From contig BRKX01000006.1 in assembly GCA_026008535.1 (NCBI GenBank), positions 43,016,664 through 43,080,663 on the forward strand: a stretch of DNA of 64,000 bases, given 5' to 3'. The DNA comes from Perilla frutescens (taxonomy: Eukaryota; Streptophyta; Magnoliopsida; Lamiales; Lamiaceae). The notes beneath the pieces are model-generated. The model was not told the DNA's origin and ran no database searches. It was given only the letters and a program-made list of their open reading frames with translations. The stretch's first letter is position 1; the number at the start of each line of letters is the position of its first letter. Below, in pieces: positions 1 through 10,991 of the stretch. The translations under genes were made by a program, and so were the position numbers.

Positions 1-386
1 ACATGTCGGAATGGCTCGGTGTGTACAACACATCTAGGAGGAGGTCGCGGCTGGCCACATCCTCGATATAGAGACTCATACTCGGCTTCTGAGCTCTCAA
101 CTGCGTATTCCTCCATTACGGATTCTTCATCTCGAGGTTCAATGCGTCGGTTTGTTCCTCGAACAGCTTCTTGGTGAGTAGGGCATGTACTGACACTCTT
201 CAATTGTTGAGCCAAATCCACCATTTGGTCGGACATAGCTTTCTGTTGTTTTAGGAAGAACTGTGACTTGGCGTCAAAATGATATTTCCACTCAGGAGGT
301 GGATTAGACACCTCAGAAGGTGTCTTGGTTGACTTCAAGTTGACGGGTGGCTTATGGGACGCTTCGGGAGGGTTGTCCTTTGTCAT
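1..386 (-). CDS. Ty3/gypsy gag, N-terminal part (cut by window edge)
   Basis: Reading the minus strand from an ATG at 386 gives about 128 codons without a stop up to the window edge. The start (MTKDNPPEASHK) is followed by a hydrophilic, Pro- and Glu-rich segment with no recognisable domain, as expected for the region ahead of the capsid domain. It lies 740 bases downstream (in sense) of the primer-binding site at 1127-1141 and opens the internal region of the minus-strand element whose 5' LTR starts at 1148. The bases just upstream of the ATG are very similar to those upstream of gag in the element at 27048-34999, so both belong to one family. The open frame is notable because its relative at 33143 has stops in this region. 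The remaining gag and pol lie outside the window. Confidence 0.6.
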   Translation of the reverse strand, partial: MTKDNPPEASHKPPVNLKSTKTPSEVSNPPPEWKYHFDAKSQFFLKQQKAMSDQMVDLAQQLKSVSTCPTHQEAVRGTNRRIEPRDEESVMEEYAVESSEAEYESLYRGCGQPRPPPRCVVHTEPFRH

Positions 387-1126
387 TGTACCTGTAAAAT
401 AGAACAAACGTGAAGAATAAAGAGATCCTCACTAGCTCACAATTCACTCGTGTGTTTGTCACTCTGATTTTACCACTCATTTATCACTCAGTATGGTGGT
501 GCACGTGTGAGATGGTGTAAAAGAAAGTGTCAAAAATAGTAGATGAAAACAGCTCCTTTGCAAGTCTTCTTCTTGATCACGAACTAGTTGCACAGTGCGT
601 ATAGGATGGAAGCTCTCAAAAAACTGATGGAGTGGTGTATATCATGTATTTTAGGGTGAATGGGTGTGTTGGATTGATATCTAGAAGGTAGGAAGTGATT
701 GGGATGGAAACAGGCTAGTATGGAAGGGAATAGAAATTAGATAAGGTAAATAGACTTAGTTGTATTCTACTCAATATGGACACAATCTAAATAACTTAAT
801 CTATATGGAAGGAGTCTAAACTAAGTAGGAAAGAACAAGCAAACGAAATAAAACAAGCTGGAATTTTTTTATTTTATTTTTTTTACGAACTGACGTTATT
901 TTTTACTAAATGAGACTCTCTAACTAGAAGGAACAAAAATAACTCAAACTAAGAAATAAGAATAGATCACAATTCTCTTTATTTGTACGATCTCTTTTTT
1001 TTTAATTCGCCTTTTTTTTAACTGCCGAAGGTTTTTTTAACGATGAATGAACAAGAAGGTAAATAACAACTCGATAACAAATCTAAACAAATGAACTAGA
1101 CGTATGAACCACGGACCAAAGTCGAT

Positions 1127-1141
1127 CTGGCTTTGATACCA
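1127..1141 (-). other. Primer-binding site (initiator tRNA-Met type)
   Basis: On the minus strand the sequence TGGTATCAAAGCCAG follows the LTR after a six-base gap. It resembles the TGGTATCAGAGC complement of the plant initiator tRNA-Met 3' end that primes most plant LTR retrotransposons. It fixes the element orientation as minus. Confidence 0.8.
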
Positions 1142-1147
1142 CTTTTA

Positions 1148-2353
1148 TGATGTGACCCGACGATAGGATCGAACACACATCGACAAGTAAGGGTTCAACA
1201 ATACTAAATTTACTTGATTAAATTACCTAGACTATGACACGACACTAATAAAATACAAGAGAATTAAATGGAAAAGGGGCTGAATAGGTACGAATATGAA
1301 TAGATATGGCTAGGGACGTGTAGTATGATGATGAGTGGTGAAGACTGGCTGGAGTAGGTAGGTTAGGATAAAGAAATAGGAAACTTACGGTATAGGTGTT
1401 CAACTTGGCAAGTTGAGCATGTATGGAGGAAATCAATCGGAACAACTTGTAAACTTGATGATCTTGGCATGAACTTGATGTATATTGTTGGAATGGATGT
1501 AGGATGGTAGATGGCTGATGTCGAAGGCGTTCGGTGATATTGATAATGTTGTAAGATGAAAACGCGAGTGCAAATCCCGTGCAGATAACTCCACGGAATG
1601 TACACCACTTGGTTGTCTTCTCGATAGCAATCCAACCCTAACCCCACAAGTGAATTAGAATGAGATCTTGAATAAAACTCAAAAGTTTCTAGGCTTTCAA
1701 GAGTGTAAGTTTTCGACTAAAAACTAACAAAAGAGCGTAAATGGTGAGACACAATTGGCTGCAATTTTGCAACATACTTCAATAATGTCTAAAGAATAAA
1801 AGTCATTATACGATCCCTATTTATAAATGTAGGGATCGAAAATCCTAAGTAAAAGTCTAAAGGAATTCGAAAATAAGAAGTATCCTAATCTAACTAGGAT
1901 TCCTACCTTAATTAGAACTCTATTTAAGGTAGTTCAAAAAAAAACAAAAATTAAATAATAAAAATCTATCTATGGATAAAATTAAACCTAACAACTTTGG
2001 GCCTTCATATTTGGACTTAAATAATCGAACATGGCTGGAATAATATCTTAATAATCAGCCCAATCATGATCGAATTATTCTTCATGCATGCATCTTTAAG
2101 TTTAACTATTTTCCATGCAAATGCATGCACACATCAAAATCTTCCTCTTCTTTCTTCAAGTGCTTGCTTGTATCATACCTTGATCTTCTACATCTTCAAT
2201 AGATAGTAAAGTGATCCATCTCGGGCTGCATTGATCGACAACTTCTTCTTCAAACTTCTTTCTCACAATGGCTTCAAAATAGCAGTGCAATTTCTAGGCT
2301 CTAAGTCTTATAATCGGTCCATGCAACTGCAGCTCGGGATTACCTTCTTCGAT
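1148..2353 (-). repeat. 5' LTR of the left-edge gypsy element (interrupted)
   Basis: The LTR begins TGATGTGACCCG at 1148 and shares its start, a TATA box and several internal blocks with the LTRs at 27048 and 33914. A TATAAATAGG box on the minus strand lies at about 1816-1825. The LTR is cut by the Tekay-like insertion after TCGAT at 2349-2353; its last 19 bases, ending in TTTATCA, are at 13385-13403. Rejoined length is about 1225 bp. Confidence 0.85.
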
Positions 2354-2940
2354 TGTAATACCCCGAAAATTTTATTATCTAAATTTTATTAGAATATACA
2401 TCTGATAGTTACAATAAGTGAAATATCCAAAACTTTTTAGTATTAAAATAATAGCCTACAATTGCCTTAAGGGTAAGCTAGAGAAGAAAATATACCCTTA
2501 AAGTTTTATTTTTTTAGGTAAGTGTGTTGTTGAGTAGATTAAATATATTTTGATATATTCTTGTATTTTTATTACGAACCCCGATACCATTTTAATTTAT
2601 TTTTTTTAAACTTAAAAAAAAGGTATTTATTATTATCACTTCGGGTATTAAAAGATGTGTTTCCAAGCCCTAATAATTATCTAAATAAATATAATTTTAT
2701 CTAATGGTAATCCTATTATATGTTATTATATTGGAAAATCAAAGAGATGAAATTCCCGAATAGTTGCACGTAGATATATGAGATAGTAGGTGGAAGATTA
2801 TTGTTACATTCATTAGGTGAGTACACGTGTATATATAAGATCTAAAGTGTTGAATTTTCATATAATATTGGATGATATAGTAGTTTTCCAAAATAAATAA
2901 ATAAATAAATAAGAAGAAGAGAACATCTTCTTTGTCGGAA

Positions 2941-3029
<89 letters not shown>

Positions 3030-4815
3030 TAACTATTAATTTCTTTATTGAGGTGAAATTAAGGAAACAAGAATTGGATAGCTTCGCCTGATTGAGGTTA
3101 GATTGTTTAAAGTCTGTTGAATTTATTTAGAATAGTAGTTAGATTCAATCCCTTTCTTATATTCATTAAACAAGAATCCTTACATTCAAATAATAGTGTC
3201 CTACTCTATATATATTTTCCTTCACGTGGAAAACAGAACTAATTCTCTAACAATAGGAGTTGAGATTAATGTTTGTAATTTTAAGTTTCCGATTTCCTAA
3301 GCAATTTACTAGCTTAAAATAATTATATTTTTATGCTCCATTAGTAAGAATAATAATTTAAACTAGTGAATGACAATTTTATTAGTATATCATGGGGAAA
3401 ATATTTGTCAATATTATTCTTATCTTAAAACTAACTACTGGACCATGTGTCGAAGAATGAATATATTTTGATGAGTTAGATTTAAAGTTAATTAATACTT
3501 GTTCAAGTAGGATAAATTGTGATGATAAAAATTCTTGGATTAATTAGAATATATATTAATAAATAAATTTACAAACAATCCGCATCTAGGGAATATTAAG
3601 TGTTATAATCACCGAGTGTAAATATCATCTTTTGGAAATGAATAAATATAAGTGTACATGATTATTTAGATTATATAATGTGGATTAACATAGACATATT
3701 TACATCTATTATAAATGAGTAAAATAATTGTACGAGATAAGTGACTGACCACAACCTGTTTCTAATATTTTTACATTTTACTCTATGGTTTATTGTTGGG
3801 AATAATATATTCTGAAGAGTCAAATTAAGTAATATAAGGGGGTTGTTAAACAAAATACAATAGTAGAAACTTTACTTAAGGAAGCTTAAGAATTGAGTTT
3901 AATAGGTTCCATTTAGTTAAACTAAGCAAAGGTTGGTTATTGTAGGCTCAGAAGAAGCAACAGGAATCAAGTAGAATCAATCTAGAAATTTGAAACCTTA
4001 TCTTTTATCCAGGTGGGTTACTATATCTTTGCAAAGTGTATCTTTCGAGTTATTAAGCTCTGCTTTGTTAAAATTGCATGTGTGACTATCTGTGTTAAAT
4101 ATTTACGTGCTACTGTATGTTGTCAGAGTCTCATATACCAGCGTTGTGTCAATGTGAGTAGCTACAGTATGCATGCATTATTTGTCCTGCCCCACTTCTT
4201 GTCGGTGAGACTAAAATGAAACACTTATGGGTTATACTCATTGGGTATACTTGCCCATACTTAACTTTACGCGTGGTGATGTAGTACGGGTTGCGGGCAG
4301 TGACTGGTTACACTCTTAAGTGCTTCACGATAAAATGTTTGGGTGAACTTAGGTTGCTTTCAATTTTAAAACCTCCTAAGCTTCACTACCTGTATGAACA
4401 CAGATAGATTACTTTAACAAAATGATTTGTATAACTTGAATTGTAAAAACTTGCCCACTGAGTGCACTAGTACTCAGCCCAAATATTTTCAAATATTTTT
4501 CAGGTCAGTAGGCTGGCGCGTGGAGGTGACGATGCTGAGAAAGGGGCATTTGCTGTTTATGTATTTTCCCATTGTCTCTTTTTTCTAAGTATTCTATTGA
4601 TAATGAAGTCTCCGCGCTTGTAATATCCTTTAGTTAAACACTAAGAGCTCTGATCTTGGTGTTATGAATAGGTATATATTATTATACAGCATGTTTGATT
4701 ATTCTGAGTTTTCTGTTGAGATTTTATTAATCAGGTTACCCCCTTTCTTTCCCGCTTCTTAATTCCCACCCCCGTAGCATCCATTTCCACGGTCTTTCGG
4801 GACTGGGGTGCTACA
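2354..4815 (+). repeat. 5' LTR of the Tekay-like element
   Basis: The LTR runs from TGTAATACCCCG to GGTGCTACA, 2462 bp, and is repeated directly at 10992-13379. It contains an expanded AAT microsatellite that is short in the partner LTR. No coding content is supported; a 68-codon frame present in both LTRs is discussed under rejected items. Confidence 0.92.
2940..3028 (+). repeat. (AAT)n microsatellite inside the 5' LTR
   Basis: About 28 uninterrupted AAT triplets. In the 3' LTR the matching site (11574-11607) holds only a handful of AAT units followed by ATT units. The two LTRs are identical at insertion, so the difference arose afterwards. Confidence 0.95.
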
Positions 4816-4818
4816 GAG

Positions 4819-4834
4819 TGGTATTAGAGCCAGG
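4819..4834 (+). other. Primer-binding site (initiator tRNA-Met type) of the Tekay-like element
   Basis: TGGTATTAGAGCCAGG begins three bases after the LTR end at 4815. It differs by one base from the usual TGGTATCAGAGC core. It confirms plus orientation of this element. Confidence 0.85.
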
Positions 4835-5445
4835 TTTTGCAACTCTGCAAACCTGTTGGGTCAACTTATTTTATTTTTCTTTTTCATTAAATTCCCGTGT
4901 GATATTATAAAAGTCCTCAGCTCGTCACTCACGCAACAGCTAAAAGGTACGCATGTTTTTATGTGGTTTTTAGATTTTAAAAGTTTACATTAATTGGTGA
5001 AATGTTAAGTTTGTTGGAAATGAAAGATTGTGATTTACCATGTTGGCGGAAATGCCTTGAAAGATTGAGTCTTATACTGATTACTTACTGGTTTTGAGAA
5101 TGAAATATGCCTGTGGGCACACGGGATTTTGTGTTAAACCATGCTGATTCTATTGTATACATGTGAGGAATTTGTTTATCTATGTTTTGGGCATACTTAT
5201 GAATGATTGACATATGTTGATTGCACACATTGATAGTTGATTTGTATTTGATGTTTGTGCTCTAGATGAGTACTTCGACTTGGAATTTGAGAACTTAAAA
5301 TGAACTTAGCCTGTAGTTGTTGAACTTAGGCTGAACTTGTAAGAATTTGTGAAAATGTTTCAACGTAGACTGATTGAGAAATTGTGCTAATTAGATGGCG
5401 GGATGGTAGGTGAGACCTCAAAAGAGGTGTCAAACTCGTGTTACA

Positions 5446-6069
5446 ATGAATGAGCGGATTGAGAGGTTTCGTGCATGTATTAGTAGACCATAGGAGGATG
5501 TGCCAGAGTTCACCGCACGTTTTGTGACTTTATGGATGACTATCTCGGGTATCGGTGGTATTACAGAGGTAGAGGCTACGGCCAGATATATTATTGGACT
5601 ACCTCAAGCCTGGAGACTATGGGCTGCAAGAGTCGCTGATATTTTCTCAGAGAGATCTCCACCTACTTTTGCAGAGAAAGTCTATTTCTCGAGATTCTTC
5701 ACGTATGTGCTACAGACTTGGGCAGATAGACGATGTGTGGCTCCACAATTGCCCATAGTGGATGAGGATATGGATATGTTTAGAGTACCATTTACATCAG
5801 TCTTTCCAGCTGAGAGGACGATCGAGATGGATCGTTTAGCACCACCTGCACCAAAGTCGCCACTTATCACTGTGGGATCACATGATGATGAGGCTGGTCT
5901 ATCCAGGACCCAGTTAGAGCCCATCGTAGAGGAGGACTCAGAGGAGGATCTATATGAGGAACCGATGGAAATAACTGATGGATCTGCAAGTACGACGCTC
6001 CACTTTCGACGTGATTTTGATGCGGAGGGGCGTCTGGGCACTGGTATATTCCGTCGTCTCCATAGATAG
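5446..6069 (+). pseudogene. Extra ORF in the leader between PBS and gag of the Tekay-like element
   Basis: A frame of about 207 codons starts at ATG 5446, is broken by a single TAG at 5491-5493 and ends at the TAG at 6067-6069. After the break it reads without interruption for about 190 codons. Residues 18-90 (for example PEFTARFVTLW, then ARYIIGLP and an aromatic-rich helical stretch) have a spacing reminiscent of the C-terminal capsid segment of plant gag proteins. The rest is acidic and Pro-rich (PIVEEDSEEDLYEEP), then a short basic end. The true gag of this element lies separately at 6472, so this is an additional ORF. Tekay elements are not generally described with one; Ogre/Tat elements do carry an ORF before gag. 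Function unknown. The homology to capsid is my inference and needs a profile search. Confidence 0.55.
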
Positions 6070-6471
6070 ATATATAGTCGTAGTAGTAGTTTGAGTAGTC
6101 CAGTATATACTGACGTCGACATTTTGTTGTATCATCAGCTCGGTAGCTTTTGTTAGTCAGAAACGTTGTCGTTGTTATAAGATCGTTCCGATATGAGGCA
6201 TTCGGTAGTTGGCCTCTTTTTGACTTAGTGGACTAGACAATATATTATATTTTTGATGTATAGATAATGTATGTGTAGTACTCCACTCTTTTATATAAAA
6301 GTTCCATTTTAGGATATCTTTTGGATTTATATATACATTGTGTATATATTTTTGGAAAGCTTTGCATATTTACATTTCATTTTCTTTACGAGATGTGTGT
6401 TTATTATTTTCATTTTCTTTTACGAATCTTTACGCAAGTGTTGATCGATTGGAGATTTGACTAGTTGCAGA
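6070..6471 (+). other. Spacer between leader ORF and gag
   Basis: About 400 bases of AT-rich sequence within the leader of the Tekay-like element. No ORF, repeat or structured motif was seen here. Confidence 0.5.
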
Positions 6472-7355
6472 ATGCCAAGAGGAAGACCAAGAAATGTGAA
6501 CTTGGCGGTATCGGAAGTACTGAATATTCCGCAAGGTCAGGGACCACAAATTGAAATGGAGTTCAGATGCCATAATCCCCCAACTTTCAATGGAGAAGGG
6601 GATCCACTCACAGCCGAACGTTGGGTTCGAGCACTTGAAAAGATATTTGGGTTTTTGCATTATAGTGATAAAGAAATGGTGGCATGTGTTTTGTATCAAC
6701 TGGTGGATGATGCAGATTTCTGGTGGGAGTCAGTTCGAAGGACAATTTCTGATGCAGACTGGGAAGTGTTCACCTGGGAGAACTTTAAGACGATCTTATA
6801 TCAAAAGTACATACCGGCTCATTATCAGCATTAGAAGGCTAATGAAATCTGGAATCTCAAACAGGGGAGTAGATCAGTGGCAGAATATGATTTGCAATTT
6901 AACAGGTTATCTCGATACGCACCACAGACCGTAGACACAGAAGAAAAGAGGATTGAAAAATTTCGCATGGGTTTGAAACCGGAAATAGGCACTGCACTGA
7001 TCGAAAGGATGAAGCAAGCTATGGTCAAATACTGAGTTGGGCACTTAGTATTGAGGCAATGCAAGGAACATCAAAGACTTCAGTATCTCAACCAGTAGCT
7101 GGGGATCAGAAGGGAAAACGGAAGTGGGATGGACCACAACGAGGTTATTAAGGGAAGAATTTTCAGCATAACTATCAAGGAGGAATGAACTTTGAACCAA
7201 GGCCTACAGGGCAAGTGAATGTTGCACCAAAATCTCAGGGCTATCAAGAGAATTCACCGTTGTGTGCAACTTGTAACAGATATCACTTTGGACCATGTGT
7301 CCAATGCTATCGATGTGGTCGATAGGGTCATTATGCTAACAAATGTTAACAAAAT
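6472..7355 (+). pseudogene. gag of the Tekay-like element (broken)
   Basis: The capsid/nucleocapsid gene starts at ATG 6472 (MPRGRPRN). A retrotransposon Gag domain is recognisable from PPTFNGEGDPLTAERW, through DADFWWESV, to the segment around VAEYDLQFNRLSRYAP. A TAG at 6832 and a frameshift near 7034 interrupt it. Downstream lies the nucleocapsid knuckle region around 7265-7350, with CYRCGR followed by TAG, then GHYANKC and TAA. The CX2CX4HX4C spacing is kept apart from the stop codon inside it. The protein would form the virus-like particle and bind the RNA genome. It continues in frame into the protease region. Confidence 0.85.
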
Positions 7356-7895
7356 TTGGGAATGCAAGATCAGCAGCAGCAGAGGCCACAGTTAAGACAG
7401 GGTATAAGAAATATGAGACCACAAGGTGGAGGTGTTCGAGGGAATAACAACAATAATAGAGGTAATCCGAGACCTCAGAAAAATTCGAATCAAGATCCTC
7501 ATGCGCCACAACAAGCTAGAGCGTATGCTCTCAACCAGCAAGAGGCAGCTGGAAACCCTGGAAATTTGGCAGGTATGGTTAGTTTGTGTGATATACCTGT
7601 ACTTGCTTTATTTGATACTGGAGCTTCACATTCCTTTATATCTAGAGATGTATGTAAACGTCTCAATCTAGAGCTAGAATTAGCAGGAGAAGCCCTAGCA
7701 GTAAGCATTCCTTCAGGACAAACACTTTTAGCCGATTGTGTTTGTAAGAACTTAGACTTGGTAGTAGGTGAAAATAATTTCACAACTAATCTCTATGCTC
7801 TTGAAATGCGGGACTTTGACATTATATTTAGAATGGATTGGCTGACAAAAAAGAGTGCAACAATATGCTGTCACAAAAGAGAGATGATATTTTAG
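7356..7895 (+). pseudogene. Aspartic protease region of the Tekay-like pol
   Basis: After a Gln/Asn/Arg-rich linker the frame carries the retropepsin motif LFDTGASHSFIS near residue 86 (about 7610), followed by the hydrophobic strand YALEMRDFDIIFRMDWL near the end. The last motif normally reads as a Gly-Met-Asp-Trp-Leu type strand and is slightly altered here. The catalytic DTG is intact. A TAG at 7893 ends the frame; the pol reading resumes immediately (KLGKEEVKFYGAK). The protease would cut the Gag-Pol polyprotein within the particle. Confidence 0.88.
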
Positions 7896-7913
7896 AAGCT
7901 AGGCAAGGAAGAA

Positions 7914-9345
7914 GTGAAGTTTTATGGAGCAAAAATGGGAAATATAATTCCCATCATTTCAGCATTGAAGGTTGTAAAGTTATTACAGAAAAGAGGCTGT
8001 CGGGCATTTCTAGTAAACCTTGTAAGCAAGAAAGAAGAAGGTTTAACAGTGGGTCAGGTACCAGTGGTACGGGAATATGAAGATGTATTTCCAAATGATT
8101 TGCCAGGTCTGCCGCCAAATAGACAAGTAGAGTTCACCATAGACTTAGAACCGGGAGCAGCACCGGTATCCAAGGCACCATATCGTTTAGCTCCAAGTGA
8201 GTTACAAGAGTTGAAGGTGCAATTGAAGGAATTATTAGAGTTAGGTTTTATAAGACCTAGTGTATCGCCTTGGGGAGCACCGATCCTGTTTGTTAAAAAG
8301 AAGGACGGTACTATGAAAATGTGCATCGACTATCAGGAGTTGAACAAGTTGACAGTGAAGAACAAGTATCCACTTCCGAGGATTGGTGATCTTTTTGATC
8401 ATTTAACGGGTGCAAAAATCTTTTCCAAGATTGATCTACGATCTGGGTATCATCAAGTTAAGATAAGAAAAGATGACATACCCAAGACTGTGTTCCGAAC
8501 AAGATATGGCCATTATGAATTTCCAGTGTTGCCCTTTGGGTTAACTAATGCACCTGCAGTCTTTATGGATTTAATGAATCGGATTTTCCATGAGTATTTG
8601 GATAAATTTGTGTTGGTCTTTATTGACGACATACTGATCTACTCAAAAAATGAAGAAGAACACGAGGAACACTTGAGACTAGTGTTAGAAACACTAAGGA
8701 GAGAAAAGTTATATGCCAAATTCAGTAAGTGTGAATTTTGGCTAAATGAAGTAATGTTTCTCGGGCACATTGTGTCAGCAGAAAGGATCAAGGTGGATCC
8801 TGCAAAGGTCGAGGTGGTGAAGAGGTGGAAATCACCGACCAACATTCATGAGATAAGAAGTTTTCTCGGTTTAGCAGGATATTACTGAAAGTTCATTAAA
8901 GATTTTTCAAAGATAGCAAGACCAATGACACAACTTTTGAGGAAAAAGGTCAAGTTTGAGTGGACTGATGCGTGTGAACAGAGTTTTCATAAACTAGAGA
9001 CAAGATTAACAACTGCACCAGTCTTAACTTTGCCAAAAGGAGTGGAAGGATTCGTGATATACACTGACGCATCTAAATTGGGTTTAGGGTGTGTGCTGAT
9101 ACAAAATGGGAAGGTGGTAGCATATGCTTCATGACAATTAAGACCTCATGAACTGAACTACCCAACCCATGATTTAGAGCTTGCCGCCTTCGTACATGCA
9201 CTCAAGATTTGGAGACATTATCTTTATGGGGTGAAATGCGAGATTTACACTGACCATAAGAGTTTGAAGTATGTCTTTGAATAGTAAGAGCTTAATATGA
9301 GGCAGAGAAGATGGTTAGAGTTAGTAAAAGATTATGACTGCACGA
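7914..9345 (+). pseudogene. Reverse transcriptase and RNase H of the Tekay-like pol
   Basis: A 324-codon frame starting at 7914 contains the classic chromovirus RT: linker YEDVFPNDLPGLPP, then WGAPILFVKKKDGT, FSKIDLRSGYHQ, LPFGLTNAPAVFM and the catalytic FIDDILIYS box at about 8619-8642. It is cut by TGA at 8886. RNase H follows (YTDASKLGLGCVL near 9060, then TDHKSLKYVFE near 9250) with further stops at 9132 (TGA) and a TAG-TAA pair near 9282. All catalytic residues I can see are kept; only nonsense codons break it. The enzyme would copy genomic RNA into cDNA in the cytoplasmic particle. Confidence 0.92.
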
Positions 9346-10967
9346 TACACTACCATCTCGGGAAAGCAAATGTAGTAGCCGACGCATTGAGCAAAAAGAA
9401 ACAAGGAGTGATGGGATGTCTGCTCACAAATAAGGAGGAACTTGTGAGAGAAATAGAAAAGATGAAATTAGAGTTGGTGTTTGCACCAAGCTCTACAGCA
9501 AGTGTGATAGCCGCAGTGGTAGCCAAACCAGAATTACGGTCAATAATCGTAGAAGCTCAGCAAAAAGATGAACAATTAGAAAAGATAAGACAACGAGTCA
9601 AAGCGGGCGAACCAAAAGAATATAGGGAAGATAACGACGGAGCTTTAATGTTCCGTGACAGATTATGCGTTCCCAGAGATGACACATTGAAGCAAGAAAT
9701 TATGAGAGAGGCTCATAATACTCCCTACATGGCACATCCAGGCAGCACAAAGCTATACAAGGACCTGAAACAATATTTTTGGTGGAATAATATGAAAAGG
9801 GAGATAGCCACATTTGTACAGAGATGTTTAACATGCCAGCAAGTGAAAGCGGTACATCAACGACCTTCGGGGTTATTGCAACCGTTGGAAATTCCAAAGT
9901 GGAAATGGGAGCATATAACAATGGATTTTGTGGTAGGCTTACCGCGATTAGCGAAAAGAAACTCATCAGTGTGGGTCATTGTAGATCGATTGACCAAATC
10001 AGCACATTTCGTGCCAATCAAAACAACAACGGAATTAAGCAAGTAAGCACAAATTTATGTGAATGAGATTGTTCGACTACATGGAATTCCAGTTTCTATC
10101 ACGTCAGATCGTGATACTCGTTTCACATCAAGGTTTTGGAAGAGTCTTCAAGAAGTAATGGGAACGAAGCTGAACTTCAGCACTGCTTTTCATCCTCAAA
10201 CAGATGGTCAATTAAAGAGGACGATACTAATTCTGGAGGACATGTTACGAGGAGTTGTGTTGGACGGAAACACAAGCTGGGAAGATGTTTTACCCTTGGT
10301 GGAGTTTGCTTATAACAATAGCTACCAAGTCACTATAAAAATGGCACCATATGAAGCCTTGTATGGTCACAAATGCAGATTGCCCCTGTATTGGGATGAA
10401 GTTGGAGAAAGAAAAATTTTGGGTCCAGAGATCGTGCAAACCACTGTCAAGATGATCGACCAAATTCGAGCAAGAATGAAAGAAGCACAAGACAGATAGA
10501 AGGCTTATGCAGATAAGCACTGAACAGACTTATAATTTCAAGTTGGTGAAAAAGTTTTCTTGAAGGTATCTCCAATACGAGGTGTTGTGAGATTCGGAAA
10601 ACAAGGCAAGTTAAGACCAAGATTTATTGGGCCATTTGAGATACTAGAAAGAATTGATGAGGTGGCTTACCGATTAGCTCTACCACCAGAGCCGTCACAA
10701 GTTCACGATGTATATCATGTTTCAATGCTCAGAAAATACGTGTTTGACCCAGAACACGTTGTCAAAGAAAGTGAGTTGGTTCTACGTTTTGATATGACGT
10801 ATGAGGAAAAACTCCACGAAATTCTTGATAGAAAAGTTCAAGTCCTAAGAAACAAGCAAATTCCATTGGTGCTTGTGCAATGGAATCATCATGATCGAAC
10901 TGAAGCAACGTGGGAATTAGAAAGCAAAATGAGACAGCAATATCCTGAGTTATTCGAAGATACGTGA
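9346..10967 (+). pseudogene. Integrase with C-terminal chromodomain, Tekay-like pol
   Basis: The HHCC zinc finger is visible as H-N-T-P-Y-M-A-H ... CLTCQQVK (about 9713-9845). The DDE core follows: WEHITMDFVVGLP, then SDRDTRFTSRFW (10107 on); the segment after FHPQTDGQ reads LKRTILILE, so the usual Glu of QTER/QSER-type motifs appears replaced. Stops lie at 10044, 10497 and in a cluster at 10518-10533. The tail from about 10790 is a chromodomain: YEEKLHEILDRKVQVLRNK, IPLVLVQWNHH, TEATWELES. Chromodomains direct chromovirus integration to marked heterochromatin. The frame ends at TGA 10965-10967, about 24 bases before the 3' LTR. Confidence 0.9.
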
Positions 10968-10991
10968 ATTTAGGGACGAAATTCTTTTAAG
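10968..10991 (+). other. Degenerate polypurine tract region before the 3' LTR
   Basis: The bases AGGGACGAAATTC TTTTAAG lie between the pol stop and the 3' LTR. The GGGACGAAATT motif is typical of this position in Tekay/Del and related chromoviruses; the purine run itself is short here. Confidence 0.55.

Larger units (their letters stand above)
1..2353 (-). mobile_element. Ty3/gypsy LTR retrotransposon, 5' end only (continues left; LTR completed at 13385-13403)
   Basis: A minus-strand LTR element is represented by its 5' LTR, PBS, leader and the start of gag. LTR start (TGATGTGACCCG) and layout match the complete CRM-like element at 27048-34999, though the sequences are clearly diverged. The LTR is interrupted at 2353 by the Tekay-like element and resumes at 13385, so this insertion is the older of the two. 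The 3' half of the element is not in the window. Confidence 0.8.

Noticed and set aside
4013..4219. 68-codon ORF repeated at 12577-12783
   Set aside because: It lies at the same place in both LTRs of the Tekay-like element, so its conservation follows from LTR identity at insertion. No domain, no codon bias; not evidence for a gene.
5682..6122. Minus-strand ORF of 146 codons opposite the Tekay leader ORF
   Set aside because: Antisense reading of the leader ORF; Ser/Arg-rich without motifs. The plus-strand frame is longer and lies in the element's sense direction.
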